Assembly: GCA_900472485.1 (NCBI GenBank)
Contig: UCII01000036.1
Coordinates: 1 to 64,000, forward strand
Reading direction: 5' to 3'
Origin: Hyphomicrobiales bacterium
GTDB taxonomy: Bacteria; Pseudomonadota; Alphaproteobacteria; Rhizobiales; Rhizobiaceae
DNA: 64,000 nucleotides
Below the pieces are notes generated by a model. The model saw nothing but the letters and a program-made list of their open reading frames with translations, ran no database searches and had not been told where the DNA came from. Positions 27,606 through 36,000 of the stretch are shown here, one piece after another. How positions within the stretch are numbered: position 1 is the first letter of the stretch; the number at the start of each line of letters is the position of its first letter. The position numbers and the translations under genes are program-made.

Positions 27606-27833
27606 CTAAAGTGGGAGTAGCGTCGTGCCCTGAAGCGCCGTCGACATGCGGGTTTTTCCATCGACGCCGAAATCGGGAAATGCTCTCATTCCTGTCAGAG
27701 ACAGCTTCAGCTGAGCGTTACCGGTGACCGCGGTTTCTAGAAGCGCGCGAAGGGTCGCTTGTTCATGATATCCGAACGTACTCGTGCGAACCAGATTTTG
27801 TGAGACGTAAGCGGAATACTTGGTGGAAGACAT
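27606..27833 (-). CDS. Small hypothetical protein of the duplicated block (copy 2)
   Basis: 75 residues, MSSTKYSAYVSQNLVRTSTF, GYHEQATLRALLETAV. AGGAGG precedes the ATG, as in copy 1 (6246-6470). Confidence 0.7.
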   Translation of the reverse strand: MSSTKYSAYVSQNLVRTSTFGYHEQATLRALLETAVTGNAQLKLSLTGMRAFPDFGVDGKTRMSTALQGTTLLPL

Positions 27834-28090
27834 CGCGTCCTCCTCTCGTTTGGGTAAGGCCGTCCAGAAAGACAGCGTTGCCTATGACGCGGCTATTTAC
27901 CTCTGCCATATACCTGCCTCGCCGTTTGGGCAGGCTATTGTTATTGCTGCATGCAATGACGCTTAGGCCGGATATGGGAGCGGTCGAAACCCGGACCCGT
28001 CTGGCTGATGCTTCGAAGATTACGACGTTACAATACGATCCTGTCACCCGAGGATTAGCAAATTTGGGCGTGACGATCTCTATAGCGAGA

Positions 28091-28119
28091 AAAACAAAAG
28101 GCCGGGCATGAACCCGACC
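28091..28119 (-). terminator. Terminator after cold-shock copy 2
   Basis: Identical stem-loop and T-run to 6681-6709. Confidence 0.85.
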
Positions 28120-28179
28120 TCTCATAGTCATTCAGCTTTGCTGCCAGTACATCCGTGGTCAGCGGAGCAAATGACGTTA

Positions 28180-28389
28180 TTATGCCGCCTGAAGGTTGTC
28201 GGCCGAGCTCTTGCCGGACTTGCGGTCCTGGACGATATCATAGGTGATCTTCTGACCATCCGAGAGCGAACGCATGCCGGCGCGCTCGACAGCTGAGACA
28301 TGCACAAATACGTCCATGCTGCCGTTGTCGGGCTGAATGAAGCCAAAGCCTTTGGCGGAGTTAAACCACTTTACAGTACCAGTGTTCAT
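28180..28389 (-). CDS. Cold-shock protein (CspA family), copy 2
   Basis: 69 residues, MNTGTVKWFNSAKGFGFIQP; differs from copy 1 at only a couple of residues (S/T to A, T to M). Both RNP motifs intact. AAAGGAAATCGTT precedes the ATG. Confidence 0.95.
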   Translation of the reverse strand: MNTGTVKWFNSAKGFGFIQPDNGSMDVFVHVSAVERAGMRSLSDGQKITYDIVQDRKSGKSSADNLQAA

Positions 28390-28547
28390 AACGATTTCCT
28401 TTCGAAGCAATCGCTGTGGTTCCCGCGATGCCTTGCGGGATAAGATCGATTATTTGAGAGGAAATCCGACTGGAACATAAAGCTCTGGAACGACGTCACA
28501 AGCATTGGTCGATGATTGATATATATACTCAATTTTTGGTTTTGCAA
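28390..28547 (-). promoter_or_regulatory. Cold-shock promoter and leader, copy 2
   Basis: On the minus strand TTGCAA (28547-28542), 16 bases, TATATA (28525-28520), then the conserved leader. Confidence 0.7.
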
Positions 28548-28615
28548 TGCCTGTTTCGAATTTCCTCTAAGTTTCTGCCGAGTTGGTCGTATTGACCTTA
28601 TGTAGCGCAACCGGG

Positions 28616-29261
28616 GTCCCGTGACCGTCACGGCGAAGGGAGCCTACCTTCGCGACGAATTTTCCGCCGTGTTTTCCGTTCAAAGCGAGCGGGTACGCTG
28701 GTTTCGAACCGACCTGACATTTCGTTCAGCGCCAACGGCAAGCGTCCGGACGCTTGCCGTTGGCGCTGAAGTCGTGGTGTTCACGGGCGGTAAAGGGCGT
28801 GGTGTAGTTTTGTTTCGACATTCAAACGGCTCTTTTTGATTGTGAAGTCTTGACATGCGGTTCGCGGTCTCGCCTTTTCGCGGTGGGCTTCCTGCGTGTC
28901 GAGCACGAAGGCGAAGGCGGCGCATATCCGCCCTTTTCACGCTGCCAGATCCTGTCGGTGAGATGCATCCGGCCGGCGACTGCAAAATCGCGCAGGATGA
29001 AGAGCCGATCGAAGGCCTGTCGTGGCTTGCCTACCGCTCCGCAAACTCCTCTCATCTTCTCTCGATTGCGGAGGGCGGCCGCTTGCGCGGGGTCGACTGG
29101 ATTGAGCAGACGGCGCTCGCTCATCTCTTAGCGGCAGCGAATGCGACGCTGGCGTTGTTCCGATGAGAGCCATCGAAAATCGGATGTACCGCGTTTCGGC
29201 AGCGGCCGGGCAGGAACGCGGCGCAGCCGCGCTGACGGAAATAGTGCCGGACGGACTTGCC
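28616..29261. other. Gene-free stretch around the palindrome
   Basis: Frames at 28855-29166 (plus) and 28822-29124 (minus) overlap each other and neither has a ribosome site or recognisable domain. Apart from the palindrome I see nothing reliable here. Confidence 0.4.
28725..28770. repeat. Perfect 46-bp palindrome
   Basis: TTCAGCGCCAACGGCAAGCG opens the left arm; the right arm is its exact reverse complement, 23 + 23 bp with no loop. It ends abruptly: position 28724 and 28771 do not pair. It lies in a gene-free stretch and has no T-run, so it is not a simple terminator. Confidence 0.9.
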
Positions 29262-29528
29262 TCATAAATCCGGCGACAGTTCATTGTGAACCGTGCGCAC
29301 GCCCTTGGTTCTCAGCGTAATTTCCTCGGCCAGTGAGACCTCCGCTTTCATGTGAACCCATCCGGCGAGCGTGATGTCGCGGCCGCGCGCGATGACGAAG
29401 ATATAGCTGGAGTCGAGATCGCCGGCATCGGCGAGCGCGCTGTAGACGGCCGTTTCAAGATCGCCTTGGTCGGGACGGCGGGCAGCCGCGCGGGCCGCGA
29501 CGCTGAGATATTTTCTGTCGGCTGACAC
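29262..29528 (-). CDS. BON-domain protein
   Basis: 88 residues from a GTG with AGGAGC upstream. One BON domain: DLETAVYSALADAGDLDSS, ITLAGWVHMKAEVSLAEE, GVRTVHNELS. BON domains bind phospholipids or act in osmotic-stress proteins such as OsmY, but this one lacks a signal peptide and stays in the cytosol as predicted. Confidence 0.8.
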   Translation of the reverse strand: MSADRKYLSVAARAAARRPDQGDLETAVYSALADAGDLDSSYIFVIARGRDITLAGWVHMKAEVSLAEEITLRTKGVRTVHNELSPDL

Positions 29529-29566
29529 TGTTTCGGCTCCTGCCTGGCCCTTCCGGGTGTAAAAGT

Positions 29567-29833
29567 CTATCGGCGGATATCCTGCGCCGTCAGGGTATAT
29601 CGGTCTTTACCGCCGCGGCCATACGCATGGGTGGCGGCTTTCAGAATGACCTCGCGTGCCATGTCGAAGGCTCTCAGGCACTCGTCCTCCGAGCGGCCGG
29701 ACCGGCTTTTGGTCGGTAAGGCATTGGCTTCGACCAAAAATCGGACTTCCAACATGCCATCGTACCCGGAGAAGCGGACCGCATTCCGGCTCACATCAAA
29801 ACTACGGCTTTTATTGGGAAAGGTCAGTGTCAC
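29567..29833 (-). CDS. DUF1488 family protein (copy 2)
   Basis: 88 residues from a GTG with GGGAGA upstream; the frame is open to 29926 but the alignment with the paralogue 15261-15527 starts here (TLTFPNKSRSFDVSRNAVRF, SGYDGMLEVRFLVEANAL). Same strand and close behind it the BON gene. Confidence 0.78.
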   Translation of the reverse strand: MTLTFPNKSRSFDVSRNAVRFSGYDGMLEVRFLVEANALPTKSRSGRSEDECLRAFDMAREVILKAATHAYGRGGKDRYTLTAQDIRR

Positions 29834-30589
29834 GCATTCTCTCCCGGAGGGTTGGTAACGTCCATTTGGACTGTCGCAGCGCATCATGCTATCAGGGACG
29901 CAGTAGCAGTCTCGCTTGAGGCGCATTCGAGCTATGTTACAGATGCAGAGACATCGTCATCCTCCGCACCGGGAGCCCCAACTCCCGCGAGCGGCTGCGC
30001 CTTCGCAGCTCCACCCCACAGCAATATGGGGTGTGGCTTTCGAATTGCAATGTAGCGCTAGAGGGAGTTCCGTGTCGCACGGCCAGCATCTGGCGTCTGC
30101 GCTCGAGGCAGTGACAATGGCTTCCGTTATGAGCGTATTACTCGCTCGCGGCGCATCGCATCGCGCCCTCCCCGACGGGCGCTGTCCGCAGGCAGTCTCC
30201 GCAGCTTATGCGGGTACGTCATCGTCGCCGATTCCCCCGCACCATCATTTGGTGGCAATGGCAGGGGCGAGATCGACACGGCCGCGGCGGATGTCGAAGC
30301 GAGACGAGGAGGCGAGAGGGAGACAAATGCAGAGTGTTCACTGTCGAAGATCTGCCTATTTTGGTAGAAAGCGCGCGGCCTTCTTGCCGCATGGCAGGCA
30401 TTTCCCAGATGTCGCGCGAATCCAGCATGCTAAAGGGTCGCGCGGAAGAGAAGCGGCCAAGATCCTCATCCTGATCGGCATCGTACGAATCTATCTTACA
30501 GCGGACTCTTCGATCTTTACGTGGTATCTTGGAGAGGATCGATGAACGCAAAGACCGGTTTGGCCGCTGCCATCCTTCAGGAGGATGCG
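29834..30589. other. Long gene-free stretch
   Basis: About 750 bases. The long frame 29916-30545 is rich in Arg/Ser/His without pattern and lacks a ribosome site. No repeats or terminators found by eye. Confidence 0.4.
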
Positions 30590-30787
30590 ATGACAAGCAG
30601 CACCCGACGGTATGCCCTTCGTCAGGAGTTGGATTTTTCCTGGACCGTCTATGATGTGTTCACGGGTACGTCAGCAAAGCCTTCAACTTGGAAATTGGAG
30701 AGTTTGCCCGAAAAGGATGCCCGCATATTCTGTGCTATCCTCAACGAAAAGGATGCAGCCCGCCGCATTATCGGCGATCGAAAGTAA
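30590..30787 (+). CDS. 65-aa hypothetical protein
   Basis: AGGAGG precedes the ATG. MTSSTRRYALRQELDFSWTV, YDVFTGTSA, then SLPEKDARIFCAILNEKDAA. Looks like a small beta-plus-helix protein; the SWTVYDVFTG pattern recurs in rhizobial small proteins of unknown function. Confidence 0.65.
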   Translation: MTSSTRRYALRQELDFSWTVYDVFTGTSAKPSTWKLESLPEKDARIFCAILNEKDAARRIIGDRK

Positions 30788-30897
30788 GGTTCCGCTCATC
30801 CCTACTGCACAATTCCCGCTCGACGGTCCGTACCGCCCAGGCTCCGGCCTGGCCTTTTTGTTTCGCTCGCCGAGTAATTCAATTCAGGACCAATGAC

Positions 30898-31120
30898 ATG
30901 ACAGAGCCATATAGCCGATGGCGCGAACAGGCTGAGATCGCTCTTTGGAGACCTTCAAAGACAATTCTTCGCACGAGGCGCAGCTCTCGAGGAGCAAGAT
31001 GCTATCGCACAGGCCCGTGACGCGAAGACGTCGCGATTGCGGGAAGCACGAAAGGCAAAGGAACTGGCCGATCAGGCAACCGCCACCGGAGCCCTTCATT
31101 GCGCGGCGAGCGGAGGCAAA
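30898..31120 (+). pseudogene. Frameshifted small helical protein
   Basis: Starts MTEPYSRWREQAEIA; from ~30942 the similarity to a continuous helix goes on in another frame as RSLFGDLQRQFFARGAALEE, DAIAQARDAKTSRLREARKA, KELADQ. The two parts fit one ~70-residue protein broken by an indel. Confidence 0.5.
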
Positions 31121-31128
31121 GTGAGTCC

Positions 31129-31385
31129 GCAACAGCATCATCATCGCCTCCGGTATTCCGATCGGCGGCATGGCGTTCCCGGGTCGCGCGATCCGTCCAC
31201 CCTTCGAAAACGATTCGCAGGCCGTGGCCCAAGAACTAATCCGTATGGTCGACGGAGGTGCGAAACGCTTCTACATTGGCCATGGCCGCCCCTTGCGAGC
31301 AACGGAAGTTTCGCTGCATGCGAAGCGTTTGTCACAGACGGCATCTCAAGGATGTCGGCATGGCCATCGCAAACAAGTTGGCCTA
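31129..31385 (+). pseudogene. C-terminal relic of an MBL-fold hydrolase
   Basis: IPIGGMAFPGRAIRPPFEND, AVAQELIRMVDGGAKRFYIG and HGRPLRATEVSLHAKRL match the end of metallo-beta-lactamase-fold hydrolases, with the HGxP loop. The zinc-binding HxHxDH half is missing. Confidence 0.55.
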
Positions 31386-31458
31386 AACTGAGGAAGTTAG
31401 AAAACGTCTTATCGAAAGCGTTGAGCACCCTCATTGCAGCTTCCCATTAAGATCAATA

Positions 31459-31557
31459 TGTTGATTTCCACTGAGATGAGAGCTGACCCGGCGTTTCCAC
31501 CGAGAAGAAGAATGGAAATATCGGGCTGTGCGGGTCAGCTCTCAGTGGAAATCAACA
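31459..31557. mobile_element. 99-bp mini-element made of two IS21-type ends
   Basis: TGTTGATTTCCACTGAGA at the left and TCTCAGTGGAAATCAACA at the right are inverted repeats related to the IS21 ends at 32243 and 34737. Between them are only ~60 bases that also resemble IS21 terminal sequence (GGAAATATCGGGCTGTG). It is a non-autonomous deletion derivative. It ends eight bases before the next start codon. Confidence 0.8.
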
Positions 31558-31564
31558 ATTATAT

Positions 31565-31864
31565 ATGCCCACCGGCAAGGTGAAATGGTTCATCGCAGCT
31601 AAGCGGTTCGGCTTCATCACTCCTGACGACGGTACTGCCGACGTCTTCCTCCATCTCTCGAAGGTCGAGGAGGCCAATTTACCGACATTGGAAAGCGGCA
31701 CTGCGCTTCAGTATTCCATCGGCTCCCGCAACGGAAAAATCTTTGCCGAAGGTCTATCGATCGTTCCCACGACAACGGCGCGTCGACGTGAGGCTGCGCT
31801 GGACAATTCAAATCAAGATTTCGAGTCAGAATTTGAGAAGGAATGGGGCCTGCGAAGGCGATGA
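31565..31864 (+). CDS. Cold-shock-domain protein with C-terminal extension
   Basis: 99 residues. CSD from residue 1: MPTGKVKWFIAAKRFGFITP and DVFLHLSKVEE; KGFGFI is changed to KRFGFI. A ~30-residue charged tail (RREAALDNSNQDFESEFEKE) follows. No ribosome site or promoter of its own remains because the 99-bp mini-element lies directly upstream; it may be unexpressed or use signals in that element. Confidence 0.8.
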   Translation: MPTGKVKWFIAAKRFGFITPDDGTADVFLHLSKVEEANLPTLESGTALQYSIGSRNGKIFAEGLSIVPTTTARRREAALDNSNQDFESEFEKEWGLRRR

Positions 31865-31884
31865 TCGGCCTGATGATATCGCTG

Positions 31885-32242
31885 TTATCGTGCTTCCTTC
31901 TGTGCCAATGTGTCCTTTTCAATGCGATCCTCGACGATATGCCCGTTGACCATGCGCACGATCCGATCGGCGACGTGGAAGTAGCGGTCGTCGTGGGAGA
32001 TGACGATCAGCGTCCTGCCCTGCTTGGTCATCTCGGGTAGCAGTTCCTCGTAGAATACACGACGGAAGTCAGGGTCCTGGTCAGCGGCCCATTCGTCGGT
32101 GACTATGATGGGGCGATGCTCCAACCATGCCTGGACAAGGGCGAGGCGCTTGCGTTGGCCGGACGAGAGATCCGTAGTCGTGAAGCGGTCGCCGTCGAGG
32201 GTCACCTTGTGGGCAATACCCAGTCGCGCCAGATGCCGTCCG
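31885..32242 (-). pseudogene. 3' end of a cyclic-peptide-type ABC transporter gene, cut by IS21
   Basis: The frame reads HLARLGIAHKVTLDGDRFTT, the ABC signature LSSGQRKRLAL, the Walker B-like IIVTDEWAADQDP and the switch VISHDD. These are the last ~115 residues of an exporter ATPase of the SyrD/YojI type. The frame is open into the IS21 end at 32243; the membrane domain and Walker A are not found on the far side of the IS. Confidence 0.75.
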
Positions 32243-32297
32243 TGTTGATTGCCACTGAGAACTGACCCGGCATTTCCACCGAGAATTGACCCGCCTA

Positions 32298-33116
32298 TTA
32301 GATGTCGTTCGGGTCAGTGGTTGCGGTCAAGCTCTTCCTTTTCTCCTTCGTCGTTTTGGGCTCATGAGCCGAACTATTCTTGAAGCGGAAGCTGTCGTTT
32401 CCGGTTTCCAGGATATGGCAGTGGTGGGTAAGCCGGTCGAGCAGCGCGGTGGTCATCTTGGGGTCGCCGAAGACGCTGGCCCATTCGCTGAAGCTCAAGT
32501 TGGTCGTGATAATGACGCTGGTGTGCTCGTAGAGCTTGCTCAACAGATGGAAGAGCAGCGCCCCGCCTGAAGCGCTGAACGGCAGGTAGCCAAGTTCGTC
32601 GAGGATGACGAGATCGGAATGCGCCAGGCGGTTGGCGATCTGGCCGGAACGCCCTTGTGCCTTTTCCTGCTCGAGCGCGTTGACCAGCTCGACGGTCGAG
32701 AAGAATCGAACCCGCTTGTGATGATGCTCGATAGCCTGGACACCAATTGCCGTGGCGATATGCGTTTTGCCCGTGCCGGGACCGCCGACCAGAACGATGT
32801 TGTTGGCGTCGTCGAGGAAGTCGCAGCGATGAAGCTGACGCACCAGCGCCTCGTTGACCTCGCTGCTGGCGAAGTCGAAGCCGTTCAGGTCACGATAGGC
32901 TGGAAAGCGTGCGGTCTTGAGCTGATAGGCGGTCGATCGAACTTCACGTTCCGCCGTCTCGGCCTTGAGAAGCTGCGACAGGATAGGGATTGCCGCCTCG
33001 AACGCCGGCGACCCTTGCTCGGTGAGCTCGCCGACGGCCTGGGCCATGCCGTGCATCTTCAACTGCCGCAGCATGATGACGATAGCGCCGCTTGCCGGAT
33101 TATGACGCATGGCCAA
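32298..33116 (-). CDS. istB: IS21 helper ATPase IstB
   Basis: 272 residues, AAA+ fold with Walker A GGPGTGKTH and Walker B VILDELGYLPF, sensor ITTNLSF. IstB assembles the IS21 transpososome with IstA. Starts inside the end of istA (17-base overlap). Confidence 0.92.
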   Translation of the reverse strand: MAMRHNPASGAIVIMLRQLKMHGMAQAVGELTEQGSPAFEAAIPILSQLLKAETAEREVRSTAYQLKTARFPAYRDLNGFDFASSEVNEALVRQLHRCDFLDDANNIVLVGGPGTGKTHIATAIGVQAIEHHHKRVRFFSTVELVNALEQEKAQGRSGQIANRLAHSDLVILDELGYLPFSASGGALLFHLLSKLYEHTSVIITTNLSFSEWASVFGDPKMTTALLDRLTHHCHILETGNDSFRFKNSSAHEPKTTKEKRKSLTATTDPNDI

Positions 33117-34625
33117 CCTCCGTCTTTCTCAGCGCATCGTAGCGCTCGACATTGGCTTTCGGCTCATTGATGAGCGTCAGGGCCTGTGGCGCGTCGATGG
33201 TCGGTGGCGTGAAGGATTTGCCGTCGACGAGGCGATGCAGCAGATTCAGCACATGCGTCTTGGTCGGAACGCCCGACTTCAGCGCCATGTCCACGGCCGA
33301 CAGCACGGCCTGTTCATCGTGCTGGAGAACGAGGGCCAGGATATCGACCATCTCACGGTCGCCCCCCGGCTTCTTGAGCAGGTATTGCTGCAAGGCTCGG
33401 AACGCATCGGGCAGCTCGGCGAAGGTGCGCCATTGCGGAGAGCGCCGGGCTTGCGCTGCACGACCGCCAGATAATGCCGCCAGTCGTAGATCGTCTGTCC
33501 CGGTCGATCATGAGAGCGATCGATGACACGGCGGTGCTCACAAATGATCTGGCCCTCCGCGGCAACCACGACACGATCCGGATAGACCCGAAGGCTCACC
33601 GGTCGATTGGCGAAGGACGCCGGCACGCTGTAGCGATTGCGCTCCAGATGGACGAGGCAGGTCGGTGTAACGCGCTTGGTATACTCGACAAACCCGTCAA
33701 ACGGCCTGGAAACAGGCATGAGCGCCGATGCTTCCTCAGCCCAGATGTCGGCGATGGTGCCGCGCATCTGACCGTGTGGGGTCTGCGCCCACAATTCCTT
33801 GCAGCGCTGCTCCAGCCAGTCGTTTAATGCTTCCAGCGATGCGAAGCGCGGCGTGGGCTGCCAGAGGCGGTGACGCGCGTCCTGAACGTTCTTCTCGACC
33901 TGCCCCTTCTCCCAGCCGGACGCTGGATTGCAGAACTCGGGTTCGAACACATAGTGGCTGGCCATCGCCAGGAAGCGGGTGTTGACGTCGCGATCCTTGC
34001 CGCGGCCGACCTTGTCGATTGCCGTGCGCATATTGTCGTAGATGCCGCGGCCGGGGATGCCGCCAAATACGCGGAACGCATGATTGTGGGCGTCAAACAG
34101 CATCTCGTGCGTCTGAAGAAGATAGGCCCGGACGATAAAGGCCCGACTGTAGCTTAGCTTCGTATGGGCGACCTGCAGTTTGGTGCGTTCGTTGCCAATA
34201 ATGGCCCAGTCTTCCGACCAATCGAACTGGAAGGCCTCACCGGGTTCAAATGCCAAGGGCACAAACGTGCCGCGCCCGGTCGTCTGCAACTCCCTCTGCC
34301 GATCCTCTCGCCATTCCCGCGCAAACGCCGCCACGCGGTTATAGGAGCCCCCGTATCCGAAGCTCACCAGTTCGGCATGCAACTGCTTCATCGTCCGCTT
34401 CTGCTTGCGGCCTTTCTTGGATTCCGTCTTCAACCAGGCCGACAGCCTATCCGCAAACGGGTCAAGCTTGCTTGGCCGCTCCGGGACCCTGAACTTCGGC
34501 TCCACCCCGTCCAGGCGCAGGTATTTGCGGACGGTATTCCGGGATAGGCCAGTCCTGCGGCAAATCTCCCGGATCGATAGATGTTCTCGAAAATGCCAGC
34601 GTCGGATCACGCTCAATAACGCCAT
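33100..34625 (-). pseudogene. istA: IS21 transposase IstA, frameshifted
   Basis: From the ATG at 34625 (MALLSVIRRWHFREHLSIRE): helix-turn-helix, then DDE integrase core with FQFDWSEDW, IYDNMRTAID and SGWEKGQVEKNV. Near 33430, after ALRNGAP, one base is missing; the correct continuation FAELPDAFRALQQYLLKK, with residues up to GHAS at 33103, lies in the next frame. The catalytic core is intact but the C-terminus is lost, so transposition is doubtful. Confidence 0.88.
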
Positions 34626-34737
34626 GTCGATCACTCCATAGCCCCCGCTGAAAACATGCGAGGGAGGGTTCAAACATGGGTCAATTCTCAATGGAAATAT
34701 CGGGCTATGCCGGGTCAGTTCTCAGTGGCAATCAACA

Positions 34738-34945
34738 CCTCGACGAATGCGAACGCATCAAGGCGTCTGCGCGGCTTCGTCAGCTTATCGTTTTCTGGAG
34801 CCGACCCGGCGTCCCAGACCAGGCTCGAAGGGCCAACCACGACAGCGGCGGACCGCGTCTGTGCACCACAGCTGGGGCAGTCCGCTGAGAATGGCACTTT
34901 GTACCATTCTTTCGTCAGGAGGGATCGATTGTGTATCAGAGTCAA
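34738..34945 (-). pseudogene. Small zinc-ribbon-like gene cut at its 3' end by IS21
   Basis: The frame KEWYKVPFSADCPSCGAQTR and LTKPRRRLDAFAFVEV reads into the IS21 end. One CPSC knuckle is visible. The start is unclear (no ribosome site). Low-confidence gene, kept because its composition looks like coding DNA. Confidence 0.3.
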
Positions 34946-35239
34946 ACCTTATTCTTGCGACGGAGTATCGACTGGGCCGCCGCTCAGATCGAATGAATAT
35001 CTTATACTGCGGTATAATTTAACAGCAGCTGTTGGCTTGCTCAAGCAGGAAAAACCTGGGACTCGGATACGTCGGGCTTCGTAGAGACGGAGAGGATCGG
35101 TTGATCACGTTGCTCCGCCAACGCGGACGATTGCGGTAGAGGCATTGTCGCCGTCTTGTTTGTTACGATGACCGTTGCAACTGCGATTGCGATCATGCAT
35201 TTGCCAGCCGAGGGCTTCTCCGCAAAGCCGGAGACCGCC
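34946..35239. other. Non-coding gap with an operator-like inverted repeat
   Basis: TTATAC-TGCG-GTATAA at 35002-35017 is a short perfect inverted repeat of operator type. No gene supported. Confidence 0.4.
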
Positions 35240-35640
35240 TGGACACTCTTTCACCGTTTCCCTAGATGGGTGCATCCCTCATTCACCGATGCGCCGGATC
35301 GCTCAAATGCCTATTCGCAGAATAAGCTGTTCGCTGAGTGGCCCGATCGCGCGTCCACGCAAACACCCATTCAGCAATCTGGGCAATCACCGATTCACTG
35401 AATAACCGGATCGCCTGAAGACCGGTTCGCCGGATCGGTATGTCACGATTTCACGAATTCGCGACGTCGCCGATTGGCCGTTTCACCCGATCGCTCATTC
35501 ACTGATCCACTTGTTCGCCGACCTTCCCATTCACTCAGGTAGCGAAGCACCTATTTGCGTATCATTGCAGTCGCTTATTCGCGCATTCGCACGCCCCTTC
35601 AATCGGCGAACCACTGATCAGCCCAATCGCCCGTTTGCTA
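35240..35640. repeat. Tract of degenerate TTCRCYGA-type repeats
   Basis: Variants of TTCACCGA, TTCGCCGA and GATCGC recur dozens of times over ~400 bases at irregular spacings, often 8-17 bases. No unit is long or regular enough for CRISPR or simple tandem repeats, and no reading frame is conserved. Confidence 0.6.
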
Positions 35641-35822
35641 ACTAGCGTGACGGCCGACGCTGTTGCACTTCGCCGCGGCCGAGGCTCTCCGCCCCAGGAG
35701 TCGCCTCCCCAGCCTCCCCCTTGCCGGCCCACGTCTCTTCTTCATGGCCTCGTTACCTCTGAAAAATGAAAGACCGGGAAACCATTGCCCACCGTTGAGG
35801 CGACTCGCCCCTCGGGCGAAAC

Positions 35823-35844
35823 GGCTATTGGTATACCAATAGCC
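35823..35844. repeat. Perfect 22-bp palindrome
   Basis: GGCTATTGGTA followed directly by its reverse complement. It lies eight bases left of the 148-bp inverted-repeat element. Confidence 0.85.
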
Positions 35845-35852
35845 TATCCTGC

Positions 35853-36000
35853 CATTTCCAACTGAACGGGCTGGACCACAGTGCCTGTCGAGCAAATGCT
35901 GTTGCGAGTCGCCAGGCGAAGCAACAGCGATCACAGGCCGCCAGCCTGTGATCCGCGCTGGAGGAATAGCATGGTGGTCCAGCCCGTTCAGTTGGAAATG
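35853..36000. mobile_element. 148-bp MITE-like element with nested hairpins
   Basis: Perfect 27-bp terminal inverted repeats (35853-35879 and 35974-36000) begin CATTTCCAACTGAACGGG. Inside are two more perfect stems: GCTGTTGC / GCAACAGC (35898-35905 and 35921-35928, with TCGC/GCGA continuing inward) and GATCACAGGC / GCCTGTGATC (35929-35938 and 35944-35953). The whole can fold into a three-stem cloverleaf. No transposase gene. Mobile origin is inferred from the terminal repeats; a structured RNA or recombination site is also possible. Confidence 0.6.

Larger units (their letters stand above)
26869..28615 (-). repeat. Segmental duplication, copy 2
   Basis: Same five genes and non-coding DNA as 5507-7205. 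Relative to copy 1 there is a ~45-base insertion near 28018-28065, between the HEQATLRALLET gene and the csp terminator. Confidence 0.8.
32243..34737 (-). mobile_element. IS21-family insertion sequence, ~2.5 kb
   Basis: Perfect 28-bp inverted repeats: TGTTGATTGCCACTGAGAAC at 32243 and its complement ending at 34737. Inside each end a second related repeat follows (CCACCGAGAATTGACCCG at the left), the multiple-terminal-repeat design of IS21. It carries istA and istB. No target duplication is visible, so the flanks may have been rearranged. Confidence 0.88.

Noticed and set aside
28822..29166. Overlapping frames on both strands
   Set aside because: They exclude one another and neither has supporting signals.
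29916..30545. 209-residue frame on the plus strand
   Set aside because: No ribosome site, biased composition, no domain.
35240..35640. CRISPR array
   Set aside because: Units are short, degenerate and irregularly spaced, and there are no cas genes.
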